A stretch of 64,000 bases of DNA from assembly GCF_026151205.1 (NCBI RefSeq), contig NC_087078.1, positions 12,011,118-12,075,117 of the forward strand, written 5' to 3'. Positions 10,883 to 22,595 of this stretch are shown piece after piece. The notes under the pieces were generated by a model. That model had not been told where the DNA came from and did no database searches. It saw nothing but the letters and a program-made list of their open reading frames with translations. Both the position numbers and the translations under genes were made by a program. Position 1 is the stretch's first letter, and every line of letters starts with the position of its first letter. The DNA is from Bolinopsis microptera (Eukaryota > Ctenophora > Tentaculata > Lobata > Bolinopsidae).

Positions 10883-12775
10883 ATTTCAATTTCAAACACA
10901 TATATAGTACGCTGCGCACACAGCCACAATTTTCAATTGTTCAGAAATTCGTAGGTCAGCTGTAGGCGCCGCGCACAGGATCTATTTAATTGTTATCTTA
11001 CAATTACATGTCGCATTTCTTAATTACTAGAGCCAAAATTTCAGAAGCAAAATAATTTAAAACATATTTCTGTCGTTCACGCAGTACAGGCCGTGAGCAC
11101 TGCGATCTAATTAATAGATCGAATAATAATAATGGAGAAATTCCAAAAACCGCGCGCCCGTTATTTGTGATTAAATTGAGTGCGCGCCTCTGTGAACAGC
11201 AGTACCGCTCAAGCATGAAGTACTAAGCGGTACGCAGTTCTGCGTGAGGCGTAGACATTTGTAGCACACGTTTCATTCAACTAATCAATTATGTGACATG
11301 TAATTATATTAAAGCAAAAAGAATATTAATTTTAGTAATAATTGACGTAAACATATGTGTTTAAATAACATTTATAATCTAGCGAGTTACCAATAATACA
11401 ATACTATTTGTTTGTATTATTGATTATATATACATGTGTTTACACTAGCCTATATTATGATGGAGATATACATTATATAATTGCTCCAATATTCAACACC
11501 GCTAAACAACAAATACCTACTCGCCCATCGATGAAGCAGTCGCCAAAACAAAGCTCAAAGTTAATATACCTTCGTACTTCGTTTTGGAAACTGTAGAATG
11601 CCAGTAAATAATTAGTGTTTCAATCGTGTATTCGATGGGCAAGCACTCGCCACTCGAGGCCGAGACAAACGGCACCGGCTCCGCCCCGCAACCATGAAGT
11701 AATGTAAGCAGTAAGGCGGGGCGGTGGTGTGCGCCGTTTATACGGCCCACAGCACGAGACATTTTGAGCTCCAAGACTTAAGACTATAAAAGTCCCGAGT
11801 TAAACGTAGCGACTTACCATCGTCAGCCGTCAAAAATTTAGAATTTGTATGTTATAAACTCTACATCTGATATCAGTATAACATGTAATTAAGTTTGTTA
11901 TTGGCTAAATTTTAAACTCGATTAAGCGATGCAGACGGATGAACTAGGCTCCTCCTCCGTCAAAAACACAATGAGAGGGGATTGTGGAAGGACACGAACA
12001 CTATTCGTTAACTCGTACCCCGGGTACCCCCTAGAACTATGTCCCATCAGAGAGAGCCCATCACCCGTCAGATCGAAAACAGTGTTTTAATTTTGATATA
12101 TGCTGTACCAATTACAATAAATGGTAAGTCAAGGCTGACGTTGGTAGCAAAATATAAAGTGACACGTTACAACAAAATAACCACTACACACTACACACTA
12201 TAACTATTGTACACAGTACACAGTATAACTAAAATACAAAATATAAACAAGTTACAAGAGACAAAAGAGTTTACAGAAGAGTTTTACATCGGCTCAGCAC
12301 CGCCAGGACATTGGCTATACACGTGGGTCAATTAGTTTGATATTTATACCAATACAATAAATTCAATGTTATACTTTTACTTTACTTACTACTACTACTA
12401 TTACTTTTACTTTACTTACTACTTTTAAAAATTACTTACTACTTATAAAAATTGCGCACGAGGGCGCAGCTGTATCGTGGCTTTCGCCACAATAAGTAGT
12501 ATTATGGCTTTCACCACGATATTATTCACCTTACTGAGGCAGTCAACCAACGCGCGGCTTTATTTTTATGATATGATATGTTTTGATTGTTTTAAAATTG
12601 TTTTCCTACTACGTTTAGTGAAACGATTTAGCAAAACAACAATGAGGGTCACGACGTTATATATAGGCAACTGGTTCCTTTTGCCAGCCGTTTTTAGTCC
12701 ATGTACTGTCCCATTTCTGGTCTCAGAACGTGCGCAACTAAAATTTTCTTATGCCAACGTGGAATTATTCGCAAT
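10883..12775. other. Non-coding stretch with small repeats
   Basis: No gene is supported. It includes TACT-rich simple sequence near 12370-12440 and a single arm end (TTGTATCACGTCGTGACCCCC) at 12776-12798 related to the inverted-repeat element at 13650-14852. Confidence 0.45.
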
Positions 12776-12835
12776 TTGTATCACGTCGTGACCCCCTGTC
12801 ATTGCAATCGTAAGCGGCAGGGCTACAACGTGAAA

Positions 12836-12932
12836 CAAAACATTATGAAAATGAAATGAAATGAAATGAAATGAATTAATATTGAAATATAATGAAATAT
12901 AAATGAAAAATAATGAAATATTTAAAATTACT
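12836..12932. repeat. GAAAT-type microsatellite
   Basis: Tandem ATGAA units (AAATGAAATGAAATGAAATG), decaying into ATGAAATATA variants. Open frames through it are composition artefacts. Confidence 0.8.
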
Positions 12933-13288
12933 TTTACTTCTGCTTTGGAAATTTTATTGATTTTTAAATTCATAAGTTTAGGCTTAGCACCGTCATTTAT
13001 TATTATAATATAATATAATAAGTGACTAGCCCCGCGCTGATAGAAATTTATGATTGAGATAAATTAAATTTTCGAGTAGTATATAGTAAAAAGCGTATTT
13101 ACATAGCATGCATGCCTAATTTTTTTGAGTTTATTATCGGATGTTTAAGTTTAACTTTGTTTATTATGATAATATTATTTAAAAAATACGACAATATAAT
13201 CAAAGGCACGATGTTGGATACCTGAGTTCTATATCTTTCGATAGAAAATCCATTTATGTATTTGCTTAGCTTCCATCTCTGATCCTGG

Positions 13289-13366
13289 TTTACCTGGGGA
13301 CACAGGCTATTATGTTCATAAACAGAATAAAGATTCGGCGGAATGACAGGCTGAGCGCCGCTCAGT
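13289..13366. repeat. Dispersed repeat S, copy 2
   Basis: Same landmarks as 9831-9907: TTTACCTGGGGAC, GGCTATTATGTTCATA and GATTCGGCGGAATGACAGG, ending in GCGCCGCTCAG. Confidence 0.75.
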
Positions 13367-13393
13367 AAATCCTGGTACTTGAGATTCCAGTTG

Positions 13394-13489
13394 TGTGTTT
13401 ACAACCTACCAGGACGCGCGCCGAGTTGGACTCATCGACGGTCCTGTATATATGGAACAGATATTTTACGAGTATCACCCGTTAAGTGT
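13394..13489 (+). repeat. Dispersed repeat R, copy 1
   Basis: The landmarks are GTTTACAACCTACCAGGACG, CGCGCCGAGTTGGACTC, CGACGGTCC, then ATATGGAACAGATATTTTAC and GAGTATCACCCGTTAA. Other copies are at 13880-13965, 63695-63793 and (inverted) 14273-14347, with fragments at 14158-14193 and near 14415. It has no coding potential and is a compact non-autonomous repeat of unknown class. Confidence 0.75.
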
Positions 13490-13788
13490 CATTAAGATTC
13501 CAGGTGTGATTTTAAACAATGTTTTAAGGCCCAATACTCAGCTCACTCAGTTGATGGTAGAACTGTGGGTCTGGCAATAAAATTTAAATTTTGTTTTACT
13601 TAAATGTTGTTTTGCTTTAAAAGTTTTTAAAACCAGGGTTAAAATTGTTGTATCACGTTGTGACCCCTACGGTCGTTTCACTATGGTGGTGTTACGAAGT
13701 AGCGCGCGCCGGGCCAGACCATTAACGTCGTCCTGACAGTACAGGGGGAGCCGCGCACTTCGTGCGCGGCGGGTCATACAACGTATTA

Positions 13789-13858
13789 CTGGGCCGCGCT
13801 CAGCCTGTCATTCCGCCAAATGTTTATGAACATAATAGCCTGGGGTCCCCAGGTAAAC
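13789..13858. repeat. Dispersed repeat S, copy 3 (inverted)
   Basis: Reverse complement of copy 1: CCTGTCATTCCGCCAAAT, GAACATAATAGCC and GGTCCCCAGGTAAAC. Confidence 0.75.
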
Positions 13859-13879
13859 AACGTATGACAATAAATTGTA

Positions 13880-13965
13880 GGTTTACAACCTACCAGGACG
13901 CGCGCCGAGTTGGAACAAAGTATGAAACAAATACTTTACGAGTATCACCCGTTAAGGTTAAAATA
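13880..13965 (+). repeat. Dispersed repeat R, copy 2
   Basis: GTTTACAACCTACCAGGACG and CGCGCCGAGTTGGA, with an altered centre (ACAAAGTATGAAACAAATAC), then TACGAGTATCACCCGTTAA. Confidence 0.7.
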
Positions 13966-14194
13966 AATCCTTTTTATAATTTAAATATATAAAATTTAAT
14001 TTGTCAAATATAGTATAGCAACGTCGCATGCAGAACAACAAGCTAAAAAAGGATTTGTATCGTTAGTTAGCGGATATTAATCGTGTTTGTCCTTAACGAG
14101 TGATATTGGAGGACTTTGCCGCTTCGACGCGCCGCGCGAACTAGTCTTCTTGCTTGTCAACCCATCGTTAACGGGTGATACTCGTAAAATATTT

Positions 14195-14347
14195 ACTGGG
14201 CCGCGCTCAGCCTGTCATTCCGCCAAATCTTTATGTTATTTAATGAACATAATAGCCTGGGGTCCTCAGGTAATAAAATATCTGTTCCATATATCGTCGA
14301 CGAGTCCAACTCGGCGCACGTCTTGGCATAGTAGGTTGTAAACCTAC
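14195..14347 (-). repeat. Dispersed repeats S (copy 4) and R (copy 3), inverted and adjacent
   Basis: S occupies 14195-14272 (TCAGCCTGTCATTCCGCC to GGGGTCCTCAGG) and R follows at 14273-14347 (ATCTGTTCCATATATCG to GTAGGTTGTAAACC). Both are reversed relative to copies 1, and the order S then R seen at 13289-13489 is not simply mirrored, so the two modules moved or were rearranged separately. Confidence 0.65.
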
Positions 14348-14852
14348 AAAACCCATCGTCGATCGTTGCTCTGCTTCGCAGAACAACGATCTCGATGGGT
14401 TGACATCGTCAATCAACGGGTGATACTGGTACAATATTTGTTTCAGAATGCAAAATGTCGACTAGTCTGCAACTCGGCGCGCGTTTTGAATTGTAGGTTA
14501 TACACTTACAAGTTTGTCCCTATATGCGCTCTTTGGATCCTGCATTATGCATAATTATATTGCGCACGTATACGATCGAGGCACGAGGGAATGTGGAAGC
14601 AATCGAGCAAGCGCGACTAACAAAAGCTTGTCATACGTTGTATGACCCGCCGCGCACGAGTGCGCGGCTCCCCCTGTATCGTCGAAACTCTACTATTGTG
14701 AAGCGACCGTGGGGGTTGATCATTGTTAATGATCTGGCCCGGCTTCGTAGCTCTTGCCATCGGGCCAACATTTCGAGAAGAAAGCGGCGCGCTACTTCGA
14801 AGAAATTTAGACGAGTAACATCCGTCAACCGTGGGGGTCACCACGTGATACA

Positions 14853-15439
14853 AACAAAAGCTTAGAGCTGAGCAACAGCTAAAATAACATTGTTAGTCAA
14901 TGCAACAATTGTCGGATGATACTTGTTTAAATGTTTTCAACGTCGCGCGCCTGTCGCAACACTTTCTTGTCTGCGTAGGTATATGTGATATGCAGAGCAA
15001 GTTATCAATCAACTGTTATGTCATGTCAGCACATAATTTACATTATAGTTGAAGGGGTTGTAGTATATTATGCATTATTTGCTCTATCCAAAGCCCTTGC
15101 ACTTGCAGTGCATGACGCGCGCCCACTTCCCGGCGGTAAAAAGGTTTTTTCGACATACGTTGCATACCACTTTTCGCGCGATACGCAACAAGTATCAATG
15201 TTTTGTTTACTTGTAAAACAAGCGCGCCCGTAGCGGCGCGAAAGCACATGGTTAGGTAAAATGCATCACATCAAATAATATTTTTGTGGGCCTTCGTTAG
15301 ATTGATTTGATGCACCATTAGGCCGGCAATAGGTCGAACCAAGCTACGAGGGATTGAAATTGTCCGCGGCCGCGTCAATCCATTAATGAATGATTACTAC
15401 TACTACGTACTACTACTACATACTATTTCGGAACTACTA
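14853..15439. other. Non-coding stretch
   Basis: No gene is supported. It contains CTACTAC simple sequence around 15390-15425. Confidence 0.4.
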
Positions 15440-16672
15440 AGTCCGATCTACGCCAGCCCTCCATATATTTTTGTCCCACATCAGGGTTTGCAGATCCTCT
15501 TTAGAGTTTGTCCCAACTTCCTTCAGTAACATGGACAAATAGCTTTATATTGGTCGACCTTGTTGTGCTCTACCATGCATAGGTTCCCATGAGACTAAAT
15601 CACTGGCAAGTAGCTCATATCTACTCATATCTATCAGGATGTCTGATGCAGTGTCCCGCCATTTTTAGTCTCCTGCTTCGTAACTTGTTTGACAGTCTTG
15701 GTAGACTACCATACAAAGCATTTTTGTGTATGTCCCGTCATCTTGAGCCTTTGTCAGTGTCCAGGTTCCTGATCTGTAGAGTATAGAGTAGTACTAACTC
15801 ACAAGCCGCAATGAACAATCTAATCTTTATACTCTTTGAGAGTTTGTATTTCCAGATATCCTTCAGTCTATGTAGGGCACCCCATGCTTTTCCCTCTATA
15901 ACCCTTATCTGTGCTCTCAATCCAGGAGCCGAAGTAGATGAAATCATCCACATTTTCTATGGCTTTCCCAGACCGACTTTGGAGGTTGCTAGATTTAAAT
16001 TTAAATTTGTTTTCCTAAAATTTGTTTTCCTAGATGGATCCTCCATATTCAATGTCATAACCTTGGTCTTGCCTTTGTTTATGTGAAGCCCCACGCTCGC
16101 TGCCGCTGATCGTTAGCCTTGTCCATGTCCTCAGATATAAGTGCTATATCATCTGCAAAGTTTACATCGGTGATGATCTTGGGCCCCACTCTTCTGCTTT
16201 TTCTACGTTCGAGAGTGAGTCCAAGTTGCTCCGCATCATTACCTATGGCTTGCCTCATACAGTAGTCGATGACTATTGCTAAAAGGTAGGGTGCTAAGGT
16301 ATCACCCTGTAACACACCTGCTAAGTGCTAGTATCTCGAACAATTCCGTTTCTCCGTCTGGAGTTAGGACTTTGGCCATTGTCTTCTCATACATGAGCCG
16401 TATAAGCTCTACGATTTTGACTGGAATGCTGTAAGCTTCTAGAATCTTGAGCATTTTCCCACAATGTACACTGTCAAAAGCCTTCTTAAAGTCTATAAAT
16501 ATCAGATCAGCTGGCAGTTTCCGACTCTTGACACCCTCTATTAGATGCCTCAGTACCAACTACCAATATCTGCTGGGTCAACTGAATCTGTTCTGGTTTC
16601 TGCGCAGAATTGTCTCGATTTCTGGTTTCAACCAGTTCAGGAATGACACGATTTTAAGGTGTGTGTCCAAGG
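15440..16672 (-). pseudogene. Decayed non-LTR retrotransposon (reverse transcriptase and C-terminal tail)
   Basis: Minus-strand fragments in shifting frames follow the order of a LINE reverse transcriptase. 16302-16559 has DLIFIDFKKAFDSVH and PDGETELFEILA. 16079-16315 has LQGDTLAPYLLAIVIDYCMRQ and then DVNFADDIALISEDM, the catalytic FADD box. 15738-15953 has AWGALHRLKDIWKYKLSK, and IKIRLFIA follows. Degraded tail motifs continue to about 15440 (VGTNSKEDLQTLMW, WRAG). The wording of these motifs is typical of RTE-like or related invertebrate elements. Stops and frame changes show it is dead. The upstream side is cut by the hAT insertion at 16681. Confidence 0.78.
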
Positions 16673-16680
16673 TAAATACC
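16673..16680. repeat. Target-site duplication of the hAT element, left
   Basis: TAAATACC, repeated exactly at 17960-17967 on the other side of the element. Confidence 0.85.
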
Positions 16681-17959
16681 CAGAGGCACATATAAGGTGC
16701 GGTAAAAAAATCGAAATTATGCGGTACCGCACCCGACTATAAAAGTTAAATGTGCGGTAAGGTGCGGTAAATTTTTACCAATTATGCGGCAAATGTGCGG
16801 CGATTTTTTCGAAATTTGTGCGGGAATTGTGCGGTTTTCTTTTGCATTTTCTCAAGGACTTTGGAAATTCTAAACGTATAACCGCCGCTCTTATCAAAAA
16901 TAGGTCTGTTTATGTGTTACTGAGGGTGTAGTTTTTTACTAAGACCATGATTGAACCTAATATTGAGATTCAGTTATCTGAGAACAGTGACTTGATCTGG
17001 TAGAGATCAGGAAACAGTTATTTGAAGACGCCTCTTGATAGAGTTGATCAGATCCCATGCAGGTATCTTCTGTTTCTTGTGTGGTGAGCTTGATGATGGT
17101 TCACTGTCTGTAGCTGTTCGTTTCTTTAGGAAACGGTCCATGACGTTGTGATGTGATATAGAGTAATCAGATGATGTGGTGAAGTTACGAATGATAACTG
17201 ATACACTATAATCGCAGTACGGTAACGACGAGGGTTCCATAACGGCCTGGATCACGGTCCCGAAAGGGCCTGGGTCACGGTCCCGAAAGGGCCTGGGTAA
17301 CGGTCCCGAAAGGGCCTGGGTCACGGTCCCGAAAAGGCCTGGGTCACGTGGTAACCAGGTCACGTGGCCTAGGCATGAGTTCCAAAAGGGCCTGGGTCAC
17401 GGTCCCAAAAGGGCCTGGGTCAGGGTCCCGAAAGGGCCTGGGTCAGGGTCCCGAAAGGGCCTGGGTCAGGGTCCCGAAAGGGCCTGGGTCAGGGTCCCGA
17501 AAGGGCCTGGGTCAGGGTCCCGAAAGGGCCTGGGTCAGGGTCCCGAAAGGGCCTGGGTCAGGGTCCCGAAAGGGCCTGGGTCACGTGGTAACTGGGTCAC
17601 GTGGCCTAGGTATGAGTTCCAAAAGGGCCTGGGTCACGGTCCCGAAAGGGCCTGGGTCAGGGTCCCGAAAGGGCCTGGGTCAGGGTCCCGAAAGGGCCTG
17701 GGTCAGGGTCCCGAAAGGGCCTGAGTCACGGTCATAAAAGAGCCCGACTTTTAAAATATTTTGGTTTTTACACTCGAAAATCTTAAAGCGAAAATTTCAA
17801 AATTATCCGAAATAACGCGGAAAATTCTAGATTATGCAGAAATATGCAGAAAATTACAAAATGTGCGGAAATGTGCGGAAAACAATAAATTATGCGGAAA
17901 TGTGCGGAAAACGGTAAATTGTGCGATCCCGCACCCATCGCACCTAATATGTGCCTCTG
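16681..17959. mobile_element. hAT-type DNA transposon carrying a minisatellite
   Basis: The 1,279-bp element begins CAGAGGCACATATAAGGTGCG and ends with the complement of CAGAGGCACATATTAGGTGCG. This near-perfect terminal inverted repeat starts with CAGAGG, as many hAT elements do, and an exact 8-bp duplication TAAATACC flanks it, the hAT hallmark. Subterminal TGCGGTA and TGCGGAA motifs recur on both sides, as expected for transposase-binding repeats. A short minus-strand frame at 17007-17141 begins MDRFLKKR and could be the relic of a hAT transposase N-terminus. No catalytic domain remains. It is inserted in an older LINE relic. Confidence 0.88.
17245..17735. repeat. 23-bp GC-rich minisatellite inside the hAT element
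   Basis: The unit is GGGTCAGGGTCCCGAAAGGGCCT (23 bp, given as GGGTCAGGGTCCCG then AAAGGGCCT), about 20 copies, with GGTCACGG variants at both edges and a higher-order break at 17340-17380 and 17580-17620 (GTGGTAACTGGGTCACGTGG). Because 23 is not a multiple of three, the array is open in several frames, giving long glycine/proline/arginine ORFs that are artefacts. Confidence 0.92.
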
Positions 17960-18531
17960 TAAATACCCCACATACCATGTGTTGAGTCTATGGCAGTGCC
18001 TGGCCAATAGGCAGGTCACAAATTGTTTTACCAGACTTTTTAAAACAATAAATGGGGTGATAAGCATTATGTTTCGTTGTTATAAATTTGTTGATTCTGT
18101 AAAATGTGCTAAAATTAAATTTTTTTTTGTTAAGCATGGGCTGTTGGAGGAACCAAAATAAAATAAGTATGAACTTGAAACCATGTGAGTTGGAGAATGG
18201 TGGTTCACCGACGTCCTGATAAACTGAACGATAACCATGTGGTTGTATAAAAGTTTAAAAATAGCTTTGGTTGATATTTTAATCCTGAAAATCATATCTG
18301 GTACCTCTTATCGACCTCGAGAAATTCTATCCATTATTGAAGTCAGTAAGGGATTGAATAAAACTTAAAAGCACTGCTGTGCTGTAATTTGAACTTTTCG
18401 AATGTACAATGTATAGATTTGATATTTATGTTCTGCTGGGAAAATCACAGACTTTATTCAAGATATTTTATCACTGATAGCTGTTTTTTCATATAGGTGA
18501 TGGAGATGCGTTTGATTGTAACCTATTCAGA
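17960..18531. other. Upstream region of the large matrix gene
   Basis: No exon is supported before the signal-peptide ATG at 18532. 17960-17967 is the right copy of the hAT target duplication. A TTCAG directly precedes AATG at 18531, so an upstream 5' UTR exon is possible. Confidence 0.4.
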
Positions 18532-21500
18532 ATGACTATATCTCTTCTTCTGCCAATTCTGTTATGGACTGTGTTTTGCCGATTCCATGTATCTTGTCAG
18601 TTGCAAGTGGACCACCATATTTCTTCATATAAGTTGTTCGAATATCTCGAATATGAAAATATAGACTATTTGCAAGAACCTGAGTGGCACGGATTTTGGA
18701 ATCAGAATTGGAAGGGATATGAGTTTAATCACAACTATTTTAATGACAAAAGAACAATACCAAATCAATGTGACACCTCCAAAGCCAAACTGGACTGTTC
18801 AAAAATATCACCTTCAGCCAAACTTGTTGAAATCAACAAAGCATCTATTGTGAATATATCAGCAGATTCCTTCCCTGTATCTAATGCTATTACAGTTTTA
18901 CGACTTATTTCTTTACCTAAACTGGTCTTCATAGAGGATGGAGTTTTTACCAGGTTGCTCAAGCTAGAAAAGCTTGTTATTGTTGGACTGCGATCAACAG
19001 CATGCCACAATTTTACAAGGAAATGGCTTCTTTGGAGCTTGTTGATATGTACGCCAACGAGGTGGTATCAGTACCTGATGAAGCTTTCAAAAATTGTCCT
19101 AATTTAAAAAGAGTTAACCTTGGCCAAAATGTCATTTCTTATGTATCACCCTCCGCATTTGCTGGTACAAAGCTTGAGTTGGTTACCTTGCACCACAATG
19201 AACTTACACAGGTTCCTGCACTTGAGGGTGTTAAGGACTCCATCAAATACCTAGGGCTTGAACATAACAGCATTTCATCTATGGGTAAATATAGCCTGGA
19301 ACCTATGACATCACTGATTCATGTTAATATCAGCTATAATCCCATTGATCATTTCGAGCATGATTGTTTTACATCATTACCGAATCTGCGGTTCTTGGAG
19401 TTACTTTGGATGGACAATGCGAATGGAGAGTTAGAAATTCCGTTCCACTTCCTGAATGGAGCTAAGAAACTAGAGCACCTCACTTTGGACTACTCTAACA
19501 AACTGTCTTTCTCAGGCAGAGCTGTTGAAGTTGTGCCATCATTGCTGGGATTCTCCGCACGTGGCTGTGGAATAAAGGGTCTGGACTTCAGGTCATTTCA
19601 GGGAACAAGCAGCCTCACCAGACTATGGCTTGATTGGAACGAAGTGTCAAGTTTTCAGCATGCGATGTTCATACATGGTGACTTTTCTAAACTGGATAAA
19701 TTGTATCTCAACAACAACCAAATTACGAATATTGAATGGTTTAGTGATGAAGAATTTATAGATCGAACTCAAATCGTTAAAAGATCGATGAAGTTTTTTA
19801 ATGATACAAGTTTTAATCTAATGCCTGATCTGACAATTCTGTGTCTGGAGGCGAATCGGATAAAACAAATCAAGAATAACACATTCATTGGACTCGGAAA
19901 TCTGCAGGAACTTTATCTTAGTGATAATATACTTGACGATGATTCGATTGAGGATGATGCTTTCAAGGGATTGGAGAAACTACAAATCTTGATGTTGGAA
20001 GACAATGACCTAAAAGCAGTACCAAATGCAGTCTACTCCCTCAGAGGACTAGTCGAACTCAATATGAGGAGGAACAAGTTGACCTTTATATCCAGAGGAG
20101 ACTTCACTACGCTGGAAAACTTGAGATCCCTCGACTTAGCTCAAAATAAGATCCTTCTCATCGAAAACAAGTCTTTCCCCTCAACGATCACTGATTTACG
20201 TCTATCAAATAACGAGTTTGACTTTGTTGATGTGGATATATTTCATGATCTAACAAACCTTCAGAATCTTATGTTGTCATCTAATAGGATCTCCTGCCTG
20301 CCTAAAGATATTTTTTCAAAGAATACAGCTTTAGAAAGCATCTACCTTGACAACAATTTCTTAAAATTCATCAATTCTTCCCACTTTTCCAACAGCAAAC
20401 TATCGGGCAACATAGTCCTCAACGGCAACCAGATCGCTTTCATAGGCGAAGGAAGTTTCTCTTCGGTTAAGATAACAGGGAACGTTTTACTTCACAACAA
20501 TGAACTCTACGATCTCCCAAGTGACGGTATGTTCCAAAACATGGAGGTCAGGAACCAGATACGTCTCGATAACAACAGACTGACACGCATCAAAACCAAC
20601 ACATTCAGTAACATCAACTGCCGATATTTAAAAATAAATGATAATGACATCACCGAGATAGAAACTAACGCATTTCACCAAATCACAGTATTGAAGGTGC
20701 CCGATGGAGCTGATTTGAAGACTTTTGACGTGAGTAACAACCCAATTAGAAAGCTACATCCATATGCTTTTAACAATATAACAGTTGGAAACAAAGCGGT
20801 TTTTACTAATGTTAAACCCTTGAAAATGATAACCTCGCTTGCTTTCAACAAGTTTTCTGCTAAGAGTGTGGATTTCACAGATAATGAATTGGACATGATC
20901 GAAATGAAAGGATTCAATGATGTTAAAATCTCCGAAGGTCTACGTTTCTGGGATGTGGGTTTAAGGTGGATTGACCGTATGGCTGTGGTTGGTTCAGTAG
21001 GTAAACTGTTCTTTCAAAACAACCGAATTGAGCGAATCCCTGAGCGGGCATTGTACCACGTTAAGGGTAATTCTAAGCTGCATCTCCAAAATAACCTAAT
21101 CGAGGTTATAGAGTCAAACGCTCTTCCGAACAGTAACGACGAGATACTCTTACAGAACAACAGTATCTCGCTACTGACTCAGAACATGTTCGGGAACAAC
21201 GATAAAACCAAGCTGCTATCTTTAAAATCAAACAAGATTCATCGCTTGGAGTCGAACATATTCACCGAAATGATCCGTCTTGATAGTTTGGATTTGAGAG
21301 AAAACAGTCTTGATGAAATACCAAACGACATGTTCAGCGGTCTTAAAGCCTTACAGACACTGGATCTCAAAGATAACGTAATTCGTCACTTTGGAAGTCA
21401 GAGTGAGCTATCTCAACTACAGAAGATGAGCTTGGAAAATAACCTTCTCTCAGGAATGGACTCTACAATTGTAGGACCCGGGACCCCAATTAAAGCGCTC

Positions 21501-22595
21501 CAGTTGAAAAGTAACAGATTGTCTTGTGGATGTGGACTGTTTGAGGCTGTCAGTCCAATACAGGAATCAGTTCAAGACGCTGTCTGCAAAACCCCACTCC
21601 ATTTAAACGATGTCAAGCTAAACTGGAAAGACAAAGCACACAGCAGATACTTTACCAAGATACCTGTTGATAGTTTTGTTTGTGAACCTGTTGATGTTAG
21701 CGTGGAGAAGATTAACGACATTTCTTTCAAGTTATCTTGGAAGCCTCCAGACAGCATGAGGTTTGAGGGGACGGAGATGACTGACTACTGTTTCTACGAC
21801 AATTGCCCCTCCACCCAGATAAGTTACGATGCTCACTGTGAGAATATTGATGGTGATGTAGTGCTTGAAGAAGCAAGGTTAGCCTCTAATTCGTATGCAG
21901 TTCCACATGACATGAAACTTCCATACTACTGTCACGTGACTCTCAATCACCACACAGTTTCTGGTGTTATTCCGAGCGCTTGGAGCCAAGTTGTAGGCTA
22001 CAAGAAGGATGTGCCCCAACCTGACGATCTGGTTTGTAACGACGGTAATAATTGTTACCTACTATCTGCTGAATACTTCAAAATGAGCCGCGATGTTGGT
22101 CTTTTCAACAGCTACGGACCCGATAAAATGGTGAATTCACCAACTTATAGACGGAGCCTAATGCTGAATTATCTGTACAAAGAAGATCCACAAGATCGAG
22201 ATGACAGCTTTGTGCCTTGGTACGGCCCAATAGATTCACAAAACGTGCGAACCAAGCAGACCCTGGTCCTCCCTAACAAAATACCCAGTGGTTACAAACT
22301 GTCTGCTGAACGGTTCTACCCCATCCCAGATAGTTTCGATCAGGCACCACGTGACTGTGACTACAACATCAGACCACTTGGCTTCACCGGCAAGTTCTAC
22401 TCCTCCCTCATCAGAACAAACACTGAGGTTCTGAGACTGGGTTCCGTTGACGAGGGTTGGGTTTACTTGGGAGGCCATCTCCTGGTGGAGTTGATAAACC
22501 CTGAAGATAACACTGAGGATGTTTGTACTGAGATTGTGCTGTTGGAGGAGCATGCCAGGGTGTGGACTGGGATCATGGCTACTGGTGAATGTCAG
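18532..22595 (+). CDS. Exon: signal peptide, LRR array, LRRCT, FN3-like
   Basis: A 4-kb exon of about 1,350 codons. It begins with a hydrophobic signal peptide (LLLPILLWTVF) and an aromatic/acidic region, followed by roughly 30 leucine-rich repeats of about 24 residues (for example LQELYLSDNIL, LRSLDLAQNKI, LQTLDLKDNVI). These end in an LRRCT cap with CGCGLFEA and later C residues near 21600-21690. Then comes an FN3-like strand pattern (FKLSWKPP) and a further cysteine-containing domain of about 280 residues with no recognised family. The frame changes once between about 18975 and 19001: the repeat consensus is continuous across the shift, so a single-base indel is likely. It ends GECQ at a GTGGGT donor (22596), in phase 0. 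Reading through the donor would stop at 22619. Confidence 0.85.

Larger units (their letters stand above)
13650..14852. mobile_element. Large inverted-repeat element with about 200-bp arms
   Basis: The left arm begins TTGTATCACGTTGTGACCCC and includes GTCGTTTCAC, GAAGTAGCGCGC, GGGCCAG and the hairpin-rich GGGGGAGCCGCGCAC, ending GGTCATACAACGTA. The right arm, 14630-14852, carries the same landmarks in reverse complement, from GTTGTATGACCCGCCGCGC to GGGGGTCACCACGTGATACAA. Between them are inverted copies of repeats S and R, so the interior is itself a patchwork of insertions. No transposase is present. A solitary arm end at 12776 shows the family is mobile. Confidence 0.65.

Noticed and set aside
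13394-13489. Hammerhead ribozyme in repeat R
   Set aside because: GACGAGTCC resembles part of a hammerhead core, but the CUGANGA and GAAA boxes and pairing arms are not all present.
17348-17737. Long G/P/R-rich open frame
   Set aside because: It is the translation of a 23-bp minisatellite, open in several frames because of composition.
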